Shown: piece by piece, positions 9,512 through 17,683 of the stretch | Numbering within the stretch: position 1 is the first letter of the stretch | How the letters are laid out: the number at the start of each line of letters is the position of its first letter | Origin: Chitinophagaceae bacterium | GTDB taxonomy: Bacteria; Bacteroidota; Bacteroidia; Cytophagales; Cytophagaceae | Assembly (NCBI GenBank): GCA_028288365.1 | Contig: JAQBNU010000054.1 | Span: 1 to 33,473, forward strand | Reading direction: 5' to 3' | DNA: 33,473 bases | Position numbers and translations under genes: made by a program | Notes under the pieces: model-generated | The model's database searches: none | What the model saw: only the letters and a program-made list of their open reading frames with translations | Told to the model about the DNA's origin: nothing

Positions 9512-10198
9512 CTAACTGGTATACCCCCCATTCAATCGTATGGAATTTCCGGTCAGGTAAGTGGCTTTATCACCACACACAAAACTAAGTGTCTGGTACA
9601 AATCTTCAAACGTGCCTAAGCGACGCATCGGAATTTTATTGATGAAATTAGTTTGTAGCTGCGGTGACAAATGAAAACTCATGTAACCAGGAAATACCGC
9701 ATTGATGCGTGTTCCCTGAGGACCGATTTGTCTCGCCCATACTTGTACAATGCTATCGAGACCTTGTATGATGACGTCAAACTGATCGTCGGTCAATGAA
9801 TCTTGTGGCAATAGATATGGTCCGACCAATGCAATAGACGCAGACTTAGTATGAAGCAAAGGTTGAAAGGAAGCAATGAATTGTTGATACGATAAAACAT
9901 ATGCATCTACCACCTGCGACCATTCCTGCATGGAAATAGAAGTACCTGCTCTTAATGAAATATCTGGAGACAAGTGAACCAAGGCATCAAACAACACACC
10001 TTTATCTGCTACAATGGGTGTGTCCTGTGTAGAAGGAAAAATCGATACCTTATCTCTTCCCAACACCGACATGGCTTTTAGTGCAATGTCTTTTGTTGCA
10101 CCCACATAACATTCCCATCCTTCTTCACGAAATCTTTTTATCAAATGAAGTTCATCTTCATTTGATAAGGCATTAAAGAAAATAGATTTCGTTTTCAT
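9512..10198 (-). CDS. SDR-fold protein lacking the catalytic residues
   Basis: The 228-residue protein aligns along its length with short-chain dehydrogenases/reductases. DALVHLSP (71-78) stands where the NNAG motif lies. SMQEWSQVVDAYVLSYQQF matches the helix around the active Asn. RINAVFPGYM and YLTGNSIRLNGGY are the usual C-terminal blocks. Yet the TGxxxGxG cofactor motif is missing from the N-terminus (NALSNEDEL), and the tetrad Asn-Ser-Tyr-Lys appears as Tyr100-Gly126-Phe140-Ile144. The frame is intact and the flanking blocks are well kept, so this looks like a pseudoenzyme rather than a decayed gene. It lies 25 bases after menA on the same strand and is the last gene of that cluster. A regulatory, scaffold or ligand-binding role is conjecture. 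Confidence 0.75.
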   Translation of the reverse strand: MKTKSIFFNALSNEDELHLIKRFREEGWECYVGATKDIALKAMSVLGRDKVSIFPSTQDTPIVADKGVLFDALVHLSPDISLRAGTSISMQEWSQVVDAYVLSYQQFIASFQPLLHTKSASIALVGPYLLPQDSLTDDQFDVIIQGLDSIVQVWARQIGPQGTRINAVFPGYMSFHLSPQLQTNFINKIPMRRLGTFEDLYQTLSFVCGDKATYLTGNSIRLNGGYTS

Positions 10199-10223
10199 AT
10201 TATTTAGCGGTCAGTGGAGCTCA

Positions 10224-11123
10224 TTATAAGCATACGACTAAAATAAAAAAAAGAAGAAAGGTCAGCGAAGAAAATACCATTTGTTTCAAAAACGGGTCGA
10301 TGCGTTCTGATTCGCGTATGGTATAGACTTTGAAAGCATTCCACAAGGCCGGCATGAAAGCAAAAACAAGCAGCCAGCTGAATTCAATATTTTCCAACGT
10401 CACAAACAACGCTGTACAAGTAATTCCTCCCACGATGAGGCATATATGATACCAGCGCGCGTGCACCGGTCCAAGACGCAAGGCCAATGTTTTCTTTCCT
10501 GCTTTACGATCAGCCTCTATGTCACGAATATTATTTACGTTCAATACTGCTGCAGAAAATAATCCGATGGTTGTTGCCGGTAGCAATACATTCCATTCCC
10601 ATTCTCTGGTCATCAGAAAAAATGTTCCGCACACGCCTACCCAACCAAAAAACAAAAAGACGAAGACATCGCCCAAACCTTTGTAGCCATAAGGATTTTT
10701 ACCGGCTGTATATTTTACTGCCGCTGCAATGGATGCCAATCCCAAAATAAAAAACAAAACAGGCAACCAGGAAAAAGGTTGTTCTTTAAAGGAGACATAC
10801 AACAATCCACATCCGCTGATCAGAGAAAGTAAAATGAAAATAACGATGGCTGTTTTCATTTCCTTGATGCTGATGCTTCCGGAATGCACCGCTCTGGCAG
10901 GTCCTACGCGGTGCTCGTTGTCGGCACCGTTTTGATAATCGCCGTAATCGTTGGCCAGGTTAGATAAGATTTGTAAAAACAAAGTCGTCAACGCCGCGCC
11001 AATCAATATAGACCAGGAGAACGACAACTGGTACCAGGCCAATGCAGCTCCCATTCCAATGCTGGTGCATGCTAGCGGTAATGTTCTTAAGCGGAAAGCA
11101 CTGAGCCAAAGTTTAATTTTCAT
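10224..11123 (-). CDS. menA: 1,4-dihydroxy-2-naphthoate polyprenyltransferase
   Basis: MenA attaches the polyprenyl tail to 1,4-dihydroxy-2-naphthoate in the inner membrane, giving demethylmenaquinone for the respiratory chain. It has 299 residues with about eight to nine hydrophobic segments. The first Asp-rich motif of UbiA-family enzymes is NLANDYGDYQNGAD, followed by HRVGPARAVHSGSIS. The second is NNIRDIEADRKAGKKTLALRLG. Length and motifs match MenA better than UbiA or haem O synthase. Its ATG overlaps the stop of the upstream MFS gene by 4 bases (11120-11123), so translation is probably coupled. No other men genes are in the window. Confidence 0.93.
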   Translation of the reverse strand: MKIKLWLSAFRLRTLPLACTSIGMGAALAWYQLSFSWSILIGAALTTLFLQILSNLANDYGDYQNGADNEHRVGPARAVHSGSISIKEMKTAIVIFILLSLISGCGLLYVSFKEQPFSWLPVLFFILGLASIAAAVKYTAGKNPYGYKGLGDVFVFLFFGWVGVCGTFFLMTREWEWNVLLPATTIGLFSAAVLNVNNIRDIEADRKAGKKTLALRLGPVHARWYHICLIVGGITCTALFVTLENIEFSWLLVFAFMPALWNAFKVYTIRESERIDPFLKQMVFSSLTFLLFFILVVCL

Positions 11124-12337
11124 GACACTTCTTTTATTCTATAAGAAATGAATATGCTCAAAAATGTAAAGGTAACGGCGATGGTGCCACATACCCAGAA
11201 ATATTCCATTCTTCCATCCGGTGCATTGAAAATAATAAAGCCTGCTAACATCGCGGCGATCGAAGAAGCAAATTGCTGAATGGTAGAATTGATGCTCATG
11301 AAACTTCCTCTCTCACGCGGACTCACGGCTGCCGTCACCAGGGTCATGGCAGGCACAAAGCGCGAACCAAACAAGATGAAGAAAATGGTAGTGCAGGGAA
11401 CGACTAACCAAAGCGTCATAGCGGGTAACACCGTTACAAAGAAAATAGGCACTGTCGAACAAAGCGCTCCAATGACAAATACTTTTTGCTTGCCGTACTT
11501 ATCTGCCAAACGTCCAACCAAAGGCCCTGTCACAGCCGTAGCGAGACCACCAAAGAAATACGTGTAAGCCAAATCTTTTTTATCCAATCCTACATTGAAA
11601 ACCAGGTAATCACTCAAAAAAGGAACAACTGTAAAACCCGCCAACATCAGACAGAAAGTAAGTCCCAAGGAATAGCGCACGTTAGCATTCGTAGCAAATG
11701 ATTTCAACAACCCTTGTCTGTCTTTTTCTTTCGCCGCATGTGTGCGGTGTATCGTGAGTGAAGGAAATTTAATCCAAATGAAAACGTATACAATCAAACT
11801 CAATACCGTCAGGAAAATAAACGGTGCATGAAAATCAAATGCATCAGCCAATAGCAAACCGGTGGGTATACCCAACACAGAAGCCGCAGAGAAAGCGGCC
11901 ATCACGATGCCTGTTGTTTTTCCTCTGCGTGCCGGAGGAATGATGTCTCCAATCACAGAAAAAACAAGTACGCCCAATACACCTCCAAATGCACCGGCTA
12001 ATATTCTTGATAACAAAAAGAATTTATAACCTGGGGCAACGGCACATAATAAATTTCCAAAAATAAATCCGGCATACAAAAAGAGTAAGGCGTTGCGTCT
12101 ATCGTAAGCATCGAACTTGAAGAAGGCAATGAAGCCCGCTACTGCCGCGCTAAAGGTATAGGAAGAAACAAGGATACCAAACTCAGAAGAGTTGATGGAC
12201 AAAGCTTCCTTCAAAAAAGGATTCAGCGGAGCCATCACAACAAAATCTACGATATGGGTAAAATTGATGATCGCCAATATAAACACGATCCATTTTTCAT
12301 CTGCATGCGCAGGTGCTGCTACTGATTGATTATTCAT
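11120..12337 (-). CDS. MFS transporter, putative efflux
   Basis: This is a 405-residue major facilitator superfamily protein with about twelve transmembrane helices. The loop motif A is seen as GRLADKYGKQKVFVIG between helices 6 and 7. ILAGAFGGVLGVLVFSVIGDIIPPARRGKTTGIV lies around helices 4-5, and PRERGSFMSINSTIQQFASSIAAMLAGF near helix 11. This pattern is typical of AraJ/drug-efflux-like proton antiporters, but the substrate cannot be read from sequence. The start overlaps the stop of the upstream CXXCXGXG gene by 8 bases, and the end overlaps menA by 4 bases. It sits in a tightly packed minus-strand cluster. Confidence 0.88.
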   Translation of the reverse strand: MNNQSVAAPAHADEKWIVFILAIINFTHIVDFVVMAPLNPFLKEALSINSSEFGILVSSYTFSAAVAGFIAFFKFDAYDRRNALLFLYAGFIFGNLLCAVAPGYKFFLLSRILAGAFGGVLGVLVFSVIGDIIPPARRGKTTGIVMAAFSAASVLGIPTGLLLADAFDFHAPFIFLTVLSLIVYVFIWIKFPSLTIHRTHAAKEKDRQGLLKSFATNANVRYSLGLTFCLMLAGFTVVPFLSDYLVFNVGLDKKDLAYTYFFGGLATAVTGPLVGRLADKYGKQKVFVIGALCSTVPIFFVTVLPAMTLWLVVPCTTIFFILFGSRFVPAMTLVTAAVSPRERGSFMSINSTIQQFASSIAAMLAGFIIFNAPDGRMEYFWVCGTIAVTFTFLSIFISYRIKEVS

Positions 12338-12983
12338 CTTTACAAATTCCTTTCATCATGATTACACCCTTCCCTTTGCATACGGCACAAGACTGATCTA
12401 CATGACCCGTTCCTTTGCACGTCAAACAATCTATAACACCTTTCCCGGTGCATCTGTTGCAGGTAGAATAATTATCTCCAAAACTTGATTTAGAAACCGC
12501 GACACCGGTACCCGAACATACCGGACAATACTGACGACCGTTGCCTTTGCACGTTTGACAGGTTTGCACCAAGTGTCCCTTGCCTTCACAATTCAGACAA
12601 GGTTCAGGATATTCAAAATATCCTTTCTCATAACAGTCCATATCCAGGCGGTATTCCAACGATTCTTTTTTCAAAGAGTCGGAAGCTTGCGCTAAGGTTT
12701 CAAAACGATTGAATGCTTTTCTCGCTTGCTTGTATTTTTTCAGGTAGAAGGAAGTGACACCGTAGTAGAAGGCCGCTTCATCAGGAAGCACAGCACCTTT
12801 GATCTGAAACAATTGTCCAAACGTTTTTTCTGCGTCTCCGTATTTTTTCCCTTGACACAAAGCAATGGCTTTTTGATTCAACGCCGTGACAACAGAGTCG
12901 CCTTTGTCGGCAAACACAGGAGTGCTGATGCTGATCGCACATATTCCAATAAAAAGAAACAGGGTACTAAACAGTGGCCTCAT
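12330..12983 (-). CDS. Exported TPR-like protein with six CXXCXGXG motifs
   Basis: The 217-residue protein begins with a likely signal peptide (residues 1-25, ending near PVFADKG). Residues 30-120 form a helical, TPR-like region (KKYGDAEKTFGQLFQIKG, KKYKQARKAFNRF). The C-terminal half is a cysteine-rich domain of the DnaJ type with six CXXCXGXG motifs beginning at Cys129, 142, 153, 175, 186 and 199. DnaJ itself has four and also carries a J domain, which is absent here. The cysteines should bind zinc or form disulfides after export. The gene overlaps the downstream MFS gene by 8 bases. I do not know its function; a chaperone-like or disulfide role outside the cytoplasm is a guess. Confidence 0.85.
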   Translation of the reverse strand: MRPLFSTLFLFIGICAISISTPVFADKGDSVVTALNQKAIALCQGKKYGDAEKTFGQLFQIKGAVLPDEAAFYYGVTSFYLKKYKQARKAFNRFETLAQASDSLKKESLEYRLDMDCYEKGYFEYPEPCLNCEGKGHLVQTCQTCKGNGRQYCPVCSGTGVAVSKSSFGDNYSTCNRCTGKGVIDCLTCKGTGHVDQSCAVCKGKGVIMMKGICKDE

Positions 12984-13085
12984 AGGACTACAAGGTAACT
13001 ATTTTGCAGCGATAAAATGCAATTCCACGCCCTTAAAACTTACAAGATATACCTCGCAAATATGGGGTTATAGAACAGATCCAAA

Positions 13086-14165
13086 CTATCTAATTCTACG
13101 TTTGTCCAATGCTTTCCTCAGTTTGTCTGCATTGGATTTATGGCCCTCAAAATCTTCGGCAAAATTGTGGCAACCAGAGAAATCATCCTTGGCACAAAAA
13201 TAAATATAGCCGTGTTCATTATAATGTAACACCGCATTCAGCGCCTCTTGCGAAGGAATGCCAATCGGGCCGGGAGGTAAGCCTTTGTAGAGGTATGTAT
13301 TGTACCTCGATTTTACTTTCAAATGTTTTTCTCTTACACGATTGGCTTGCAGCGCATTTGCCGCATACAGCACCGTAGGATCTGCCTGCAGTTTCATTTT
13401 CTTTCTCAGGCGATTGATGTACACGCCTGCAATCAAAGGCATCTCCGTCACATCTTTGGTTTCGGCATATACGATGGAAGCCAGGATCATGGCTTCGTCA
13501 GGACTTAAGTCTGCTGCTTTGGCAAGGTGACGTCGTTCGTCGTTCCAATAAAATAAATGTGCATCGTAAATATTTTCCAGCAACTCCCGCTCCGTAAAAT
13601 TTCTGGGGAAACGATACATCCCAGGCACAAACATGGCCCATGCATTTTCACGGTTCAAGGCTCCGAGGCTATCGAGAAAGTCTTTGTCTTTCATGAGGTC
13701 TCGTAATTTCTTCAACGAGACGCCGGTTTGTTTTTCCAAACTAGGCAATACATTATTTCTATTTTTAAACCGATCGATTTCTATTTCCACATAATCTTTC
13801 ACCCCTCTTCGTTGAATAGAAGACGCCAAAGAAAACCCATTCTTGCCATGTTCGATCACATACAAACCTGGTTTCAACAACGTGATCTCCTGGTACTGCA
13901 ATCCCCATTGCAAAGGCAAAGAAGAACGAATGTAGCCCTTTGACTTCAGGCTATCCGCAAAGGCTTCAGGAGAAGCAGGAAATGGATTGTAATAATAAAC
14001 TTTAGAAGAACGAAAATGAGTGATGCTGCTGAAACCCCAAAACAATACACCACATGTAATCATCAGGCATACTCCTCCCGCAATCCACCAACGGTAGTGT
14101 GGTCCTTTCTTCCGTGATTTTCTCACAGGAGGTCGGGTAGATTTGCCGGGTAATAGTTTTGTCAT
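13086..14165 (-). CDS. mltG: Endolytic murein transglycosylase
   Basis: MltG cuts nascent glycan strands at the inner membrane and so sets their length. The 359-residue protein has a basic cytoplasmic tail, one transmembrane helix at about 27-47, a LysM-like region and the YceG catalytic domain. Diagnostic blocks are AMFVPGMYRFPRNF, MILASIVYAETKDVTEMPLIAGVYINRLRKKM (broken by motif, residues 226-256), LQADPTVLYA, GLPPGPIGIPSQEAL and the C-terminal FCAKDDFSGCHNF. In the glutamate motif Tyr233 stands where many relatives have the first Glu of an E-K-E-T sequence, while Glu235 is kept. The downstream CXXCXGXG gene begins 102 bases later. The 214 bases upstream hold a dispersed repeat. Confidence 0.94.
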   Translation of the reverse strand: MTKLLPGKSTRPPVRKSRKKGPHYRWWIAGGVCLMITCGVLFWGFSSITHFRSSKVYYYNPFPASPEAFADSLKSKGYIRSSLPLQWGLQYQEITLLKPGLYVIEHGKNGFSLASSIQRRGVKDYVEIEIDRFKNRNNVLPSLEKQTGVSLKKLRDLMKDKDFLDSLGALNRENAWAMFVPGMYRFPRNFTERELLENIYDAHLFYWNDERRHLAKAADLSPDEAMILASIVYAETKDVTEMPLIAGVYINRLRKKMKLQADPTVLYAANALQANRVREKHLKVKSRYNTYLYKGLPPGPIGIPSQEALNAVLHYNEHGYIYFCAKDDFSGCHNFAEDFEGHKSNADKLRKALDKRRIR

Positions 14166-14251
14166 AGAGTAGTTTATTATTAAAAAGAGATTGAAGGATA
14201 AGTGTATTTATTGTTTGTGAGAATTGAAGTAGAAAGTTCTGAGTAAGTTTT

Positions 14252-14368
14252 TGGGCGTGTCCCTTCGGGTCGGGCTATTCGCTGCAAGTCCTCGCTCGGA
14301 TCGATCTGCTCTTCATTCGCGATCTATCAGGCTCGCTGTGGGCTTTCCGCTGCTATCCCTCACGCAAC
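14252..14368 (+). repeat. Dispersed intergenic repeat, copy 1
   Basis: This lies in the gap between mltG and the OmpA-domain gene. Its left part (gggctattcgctgcaagtcc near 14272, then tcgctcg) and right part (ctcgctgtgggctttccgct near 14332, then gctatccct) recur in inverse orientation at 20586-20690. The central 30-40 bases differ. There is no open frame. The GC-rich composition differs from the flanking AT-rich spacer. Confidence 0.8.
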
Positions 14369-14378
14369 CATATGAATC

Positions 14379-16469
14379 CTAATACTCCAACACGGTAAAC
14401 TCCACTCTCCTGTTCAATCGCCGTGTCTCTTCTTTACTATTATCTGCAATCGGTCTTAAACCTCCGTATCCAATGGTGGTCATTCTATTCGCCTCAATTC
14501 CTTTTTGCTGTAGAAACTGCTCCACTGCTTTCGCACGCTGCAAGGACAACTGTTGATTGAGTGATGCATCGCCTACATTGTCTGTATGTCCTTCTATGCT
14601 GATTTTTAATTGAGGATGTTGCTGCATCAGTTGGTACAAATTATCCAAGGCAGGAAGAGAAGTTGGCAACAGATGCGCTTTTGTTTTTTCAAAATACAAT
14701 TGTCGTATCGGTAGAGACTTTCCTATGATCAAAGGATCTAATCTTAGAATAAGTTCCTTTTGCAACGATTGATTTTCTTCGCCTGAAAAAGCTACGCTGT
14801 CCGCTTGTGCAAAGTATCCTTTGCGATCGGCAGAAATATAATAGGAGTCCGCATCGGGCAACACGATACGATAACTTCCATCTTTCGCATCCGACACTAT
14901 GCTTCCCTTTTTATTTTCATTGTTGAGTGAATGATATACTAGACGAGCCTCCAAGGCAGCGCCTGTTTTATTGTCTAGTACTTTTCCGGATAACAAGCAT
15001 ACTTTTTCAGGAGCCAATGCTGGAGGTAATTCAACATTAAAGATATCTGTACCTCCCATGGATTGTACGTTAGAGACCAGGTAGGCTTTATTCTCATTGG
15101 CCGCTATAGAAAAGAACGCATCGAAACCTGTTGTGTTCACAGACGGTCCAAGGTTGATGGGCTTGCTCCAATTTCTCCAACTGTCATCCAAACGCTTCGA
15201 CATAAAAATATCCTGATTGCCATAACCAGGATAACCTACAGAAGAAAAATACAACGTCTTATTATCTGCCGCTAAAAAAGGAGCAGCTTCGTTGAAGTAT
15301 GTATTGATGGTTGATCCGAGATTGAGCGGTTCTGACCACTTGCCATTGCTGTTGAGAAAAGAAACATACAAATCATTGTAACCCATTGTTTCCGGTCGCA
15401 GTGCCGACAACAACATCGTACGGTTATCGGGCGACAAAGAAGCATCAAGCCATTGTCCATAATCATTTAAATTTTCGATCACGACATCTTGCGGTACGGA
15501 CCACGAAGTACCGTTGAAGCGACTGATGGAAAATCCTCTGCCTTTGAAACTGCCGTCGGCATTGTAGGTGTTCAACAAGAGCAACGATTTATGATCTGCC
15601 GAACAAGAGATGACGGAGTTGAATACTTTATTATTGAGCGGAACACCTATGTTAACAGACTTCATCCAGTTTCCTTGCTTGTCTTTTGTAGACATCCAAA
15701 TGTCTGCGGTATGCGAGGCTTGCGGTTCGCGTATAAAAAACAATACCGAACCATCAGGAGAAATAAGTGGTGCACTGTCGTTGAGCGCAGAATTGACAGC
15801 CGATCCCAATGTTTCTTTTTTTGCTTTGAAACTTTCTACCTGGCTAATGGTTTGTTGTTGTTTGACAATAAAAGAAGAAGCTGTAAATTTTATTTTATTC
15901 AGCGCATGAAAACCATGAGAAGAGAAAGCAAGTCCCGGGAAAATAGTGGTGAATACTTTCGTATCGTTGATACTGTAGGAACAACTGTCTCCATGACGTT
16001 GCATCAGCAAGGTGTTTTTCTGTCCTGCTTTTTTTATGGAGGGATGAATAACCTGACCAGAGATATCAATAAAACTTCCGTAGCGTAAACAACATACCTG
16101 ATATTTCCCAGTAGCAGAGATCGAAAACTCATCGTACGTTTGTTCGTTGACATAGTTCCACACCAACCCTGCTGCGGCATTGGAATCGGCGGCTAGAATG
16201 GTAAAGGAAGTTTCTATAGAAAAATCTTCGGAGGGGTTGATGTAATTATCGACAGTAAACGTACTTTCTCCTTTGAGCGCGGTTCTGTCAATGGTATACT
16301 TTCCTTTTTCCATTGCAACAGTAGCATAGCCCAACTGACCAACTGGCCAGAAGCGTTCGTTCGTGGAAAAAATTTCGTCGACTACAAGATCTCTTTGTGC
16401 ATGACAAACACCGCTGAGTACAAACGCTGCAGCGAAGAAAAATAAACGGAGGACATGCACCTGACCCAT
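14379..16469 (-). CDS. PD40/OmpA-domain envelope protein, PorE-like layout
   Basis: The protein has 696 residues from the ATG at 16469, which gives a clean signal peptide (MGQVHVLRLFFFAAAFVLSG...CHAQ). Residues of about 25-210 look like a jelly-roll (LamG/concanavalin-like) domain. PD40 beta-propeller repeats follow (SPDGSVLFFIR, SADHKSLLLLNTY, SPDNRTMLLSALRPE, AADNKTLYFSSVGYPGYG). Next is a carboxypeptidase-regulatory-like domain (LSGKVLDNKTGAALEARLVY). The end is a C-terminal OmpA domain with the peptidoglycan-binding Asp and Arg in EGHTDNVGDASLNQQLSLQRA and a closing NRRVEF. The PD40-CRD-OmpA order resembles PorE of the type IX secretion system, but PorE has an N-terminal TPR and is a lipoprotein. 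The open frame extends to 16505 inside the upstream gene; that start is less likely. It is probably co-transcribed with the dehydrogenase gene, 13 bases upstream. Confidence 0.87.
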   Translation of the reverse strand: MGQVHVLRLFFFAAAFVLSGVCHAQRDLVVDEIFSTNERFWPVGQLGYATVAMEKGKYTIDRTALKGESTFTVDNYINPSEDFSIETSFTILAADSNAAAGLVWNYVNEQTYDEFSISATGKYQVCCLRYGSFIDISGQVIHPSIKKAGQKNTLLMQRHGDSCSYSINDTKVFTTIFPGLAFSSHGFHALNKIKFTASSFIVKQQQTISQVESFKAKKETLGSAVNSALNDSAPLISPDGSVLFFIREPQASHTADIWMSTKDKQGNWMKSVNIGVPLNNKVFNSVISCSADHKSLLLLNTYNADGSFKGRGFSISRFNGTSWSVPQDVVIENLNDYGQWLDASLSPDNRTMLLSALRPETMGYNDLYVSFLNSNGKWSEPLNLGSTINTYFNEAAPFLAADNKTLYFSSVGYPGYGNQDIFMSKRLDDSWRNWSKPINLGPSVNTTGFDAFFSIAANENKAYLVSNVQSMGGTDIFNVELPPALAPEKVCLLSGKVLDNKTGAALEARLVYHSLNNENKKGSIVSDAKDGSYRIVLPDADSYYISADRKGYFAQADSVAFSGEENQSLQKELILRLDPLIIGKSLPIRQLYFEKTKAHLLPTSLPALDNLYQLMQQHPQLKISIEGHTDNVGDASLNQQLSLQRAKAVEQFLQQKGIEANRMTTIGYGGLRPIADNSKEETRRLNRRVEFTVLEY

Positions 16470-16482
16470 AACATAAAAGTTA

Positions 16483-17565
16483 CTAAAACGGGTGCTGTAA
16501 ACCAAACTTAGCGGCGAGTTGAATGAGGTCTTCTTTTACTTTAATTTGTAAGGGAATGCCATTGGCTCTGCGTTCCTCTTCCATCCAGCGTTCCGGATCG
16601 CCTGGTATCAATACTTTTTCACCCTCTACTGCTCTTGAATTTCTAAACGTCGTGATCCAATTGTCCATGTGCGCTTTGAATTCATCTGCCGGACGAAAGG
16701 CATCGATACGCATCGCACCAAAAAAATGTCCGATGCCTTTGCCTACCGGATTTTCAGGCAAAGGTAAAAACGCTACAAAAGGAGGAACCCAGGGACCATA
16801 ATTCGCACCTGACAATACCGCAGAGAAAATATCTACGACAGAACCGAGGCAATATCCTTTGTGACTTCCATGATCACGGTCACCGCCCAGTGGCAAAAGC
16901 GCACCACCATCTTTCAATTCGTGCGGATTGGTAGACACCGCGCCTTTCGCGTCTTGTATCCATCCTTCCGGCGCTTCTTTTCCTACGCGTTGCAATATTT
17001 CTAATTTACCATTCGCTGCAGTCGTCGTTGCAAAGTCTGCTACAAATGGAGGTTGCTTGTCAGCAGGCACCGCCACCGCAATGGGATTGGTTCCTAATAA
17101 TCGATCGAGTGAAAATGTTGGAGACACTAGTGGACTGGCATTCGTCATCGAGATACCGATCATGTCTTTTTCTAAAGCCATCATCGCATGATAACCTGCA
17201 ATGCCGTAGTGATTGGAATTGCGAACAGCCACCCAACCGGTACCGGCTACTTCTGCTTTTTTTATCGCAATGGCCATGGCTTGCGGAGCAACGACCAAAC
17301 CTAAACCGCCGTCTCCGTCTACTACAGCGGTAGATGGTGTTTCGTGTACGACTTGTATGTTAGGCGTTGCGTTAATGCGATTGCTTTCCCATAAACGCAC
17401 ATAACCCGATAGACGTGCTACGCCGTGAGAATCTACGCCCCGTATGTCTGCTGAAAGCAACACTTCTGTCGCTAAGCGAGCATCCTTTTCAGAACATCCG
17501 ATTTTTAAAAATATTTCTTTACAAAAACCGTTAAGAGGATGATAAGCAATTAATGACTCGTTCAT
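16483..17565 (-). CDS. Malate/L-lactate dehydrogenase family oxidoreductase (Ldh_2)
   Basis: This 360-residue protein belongs to the NAD(P)-dependent malate/L-lactate/ureidoglycolate dehydrogenase family, which has a fold unrelated to classical MDH/LDH. Family blocks include LSADIRGVDSHGVARLSGYVR, VVDGDGGLGLVVAPQAMAIAI, VAVRNSNHYGIAGYHAMMAL with the conserved His, GTNPIAVAVPA, GGDRDHGSHKGYCLGSVVDIFSAVLSGA and FFGAMRIDAF. The exact 2-oxoacid substrate cannot be decided from sequence. It is the first gene of a minus-strand pair with the OmpA-domain gene; its start faces the DUF4139 gene across a 118-base divergent spacer. Confidence 0.9.
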   Translation of the reverse strand: MNESLIAYHPLNGFCKEIFLKIGCSEKDARLATEVLLSADIRGVDSHGVARLSGYVRLWESNRINATPNIQVVHETPSTAVVDGDGGLGLVVAPQAMAIAIKKAEVAGTGWVAVRNSNHYGIAGYHAMMALEKDMIGISMTNASPLVSPTFSLDRLLGTNPIAVAVPADKQPPFVADFATTTAANGKLEILQRVGKEAPEGWIQDAKGAVSTNPHELKDGGALLPLGGDRDHGSHKGYCLGSVVDIFSAVLSGANYGPWVPPFVAFLPLPENPVGKGIGHFFGAMRIDAFRPADEFKAHMDNWITTFRNSRAVEGEKVLIPGDPERWMEEERRANGIPLQIKVKEDLIQLAAKFGLQHPF

Positions 17566-17570
17566 TCACG

Positions 17571-17601
17571 CAAATTAGAGATAATCGCGATAAATTTTCA
17601 A
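17571..17601 (-). promoter_or_regulatory. Weak candidate promoter of the dehydrogenase gene
   Basis: On the minus strand, TTG (17601-17599) is followed after 21 bases by TAATTTG (17577-17571). The -7 element is one base shorter than TAnnTTTG, and the predicted start would almost coincide with the ATG at 17565, giving a nearly leaderless message. Confidence 0.25.
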
Positions 17602-17683
17602 TACATCGTTGCACTAAAATAATAATTACCCGAATTTCACTATGTTTATTTTTCTATTCTACCATTTAATACCTAAAACCGCT

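Noticed and set aside
15489-16088. A 199-codon open frame on the plus strand inside the OmpA-domain gene
   Set aside because: It is antisense to a well-supported gene, has Cys/Arg-rich composition without family resemblance, and has no promoter or neighbour to explain it.
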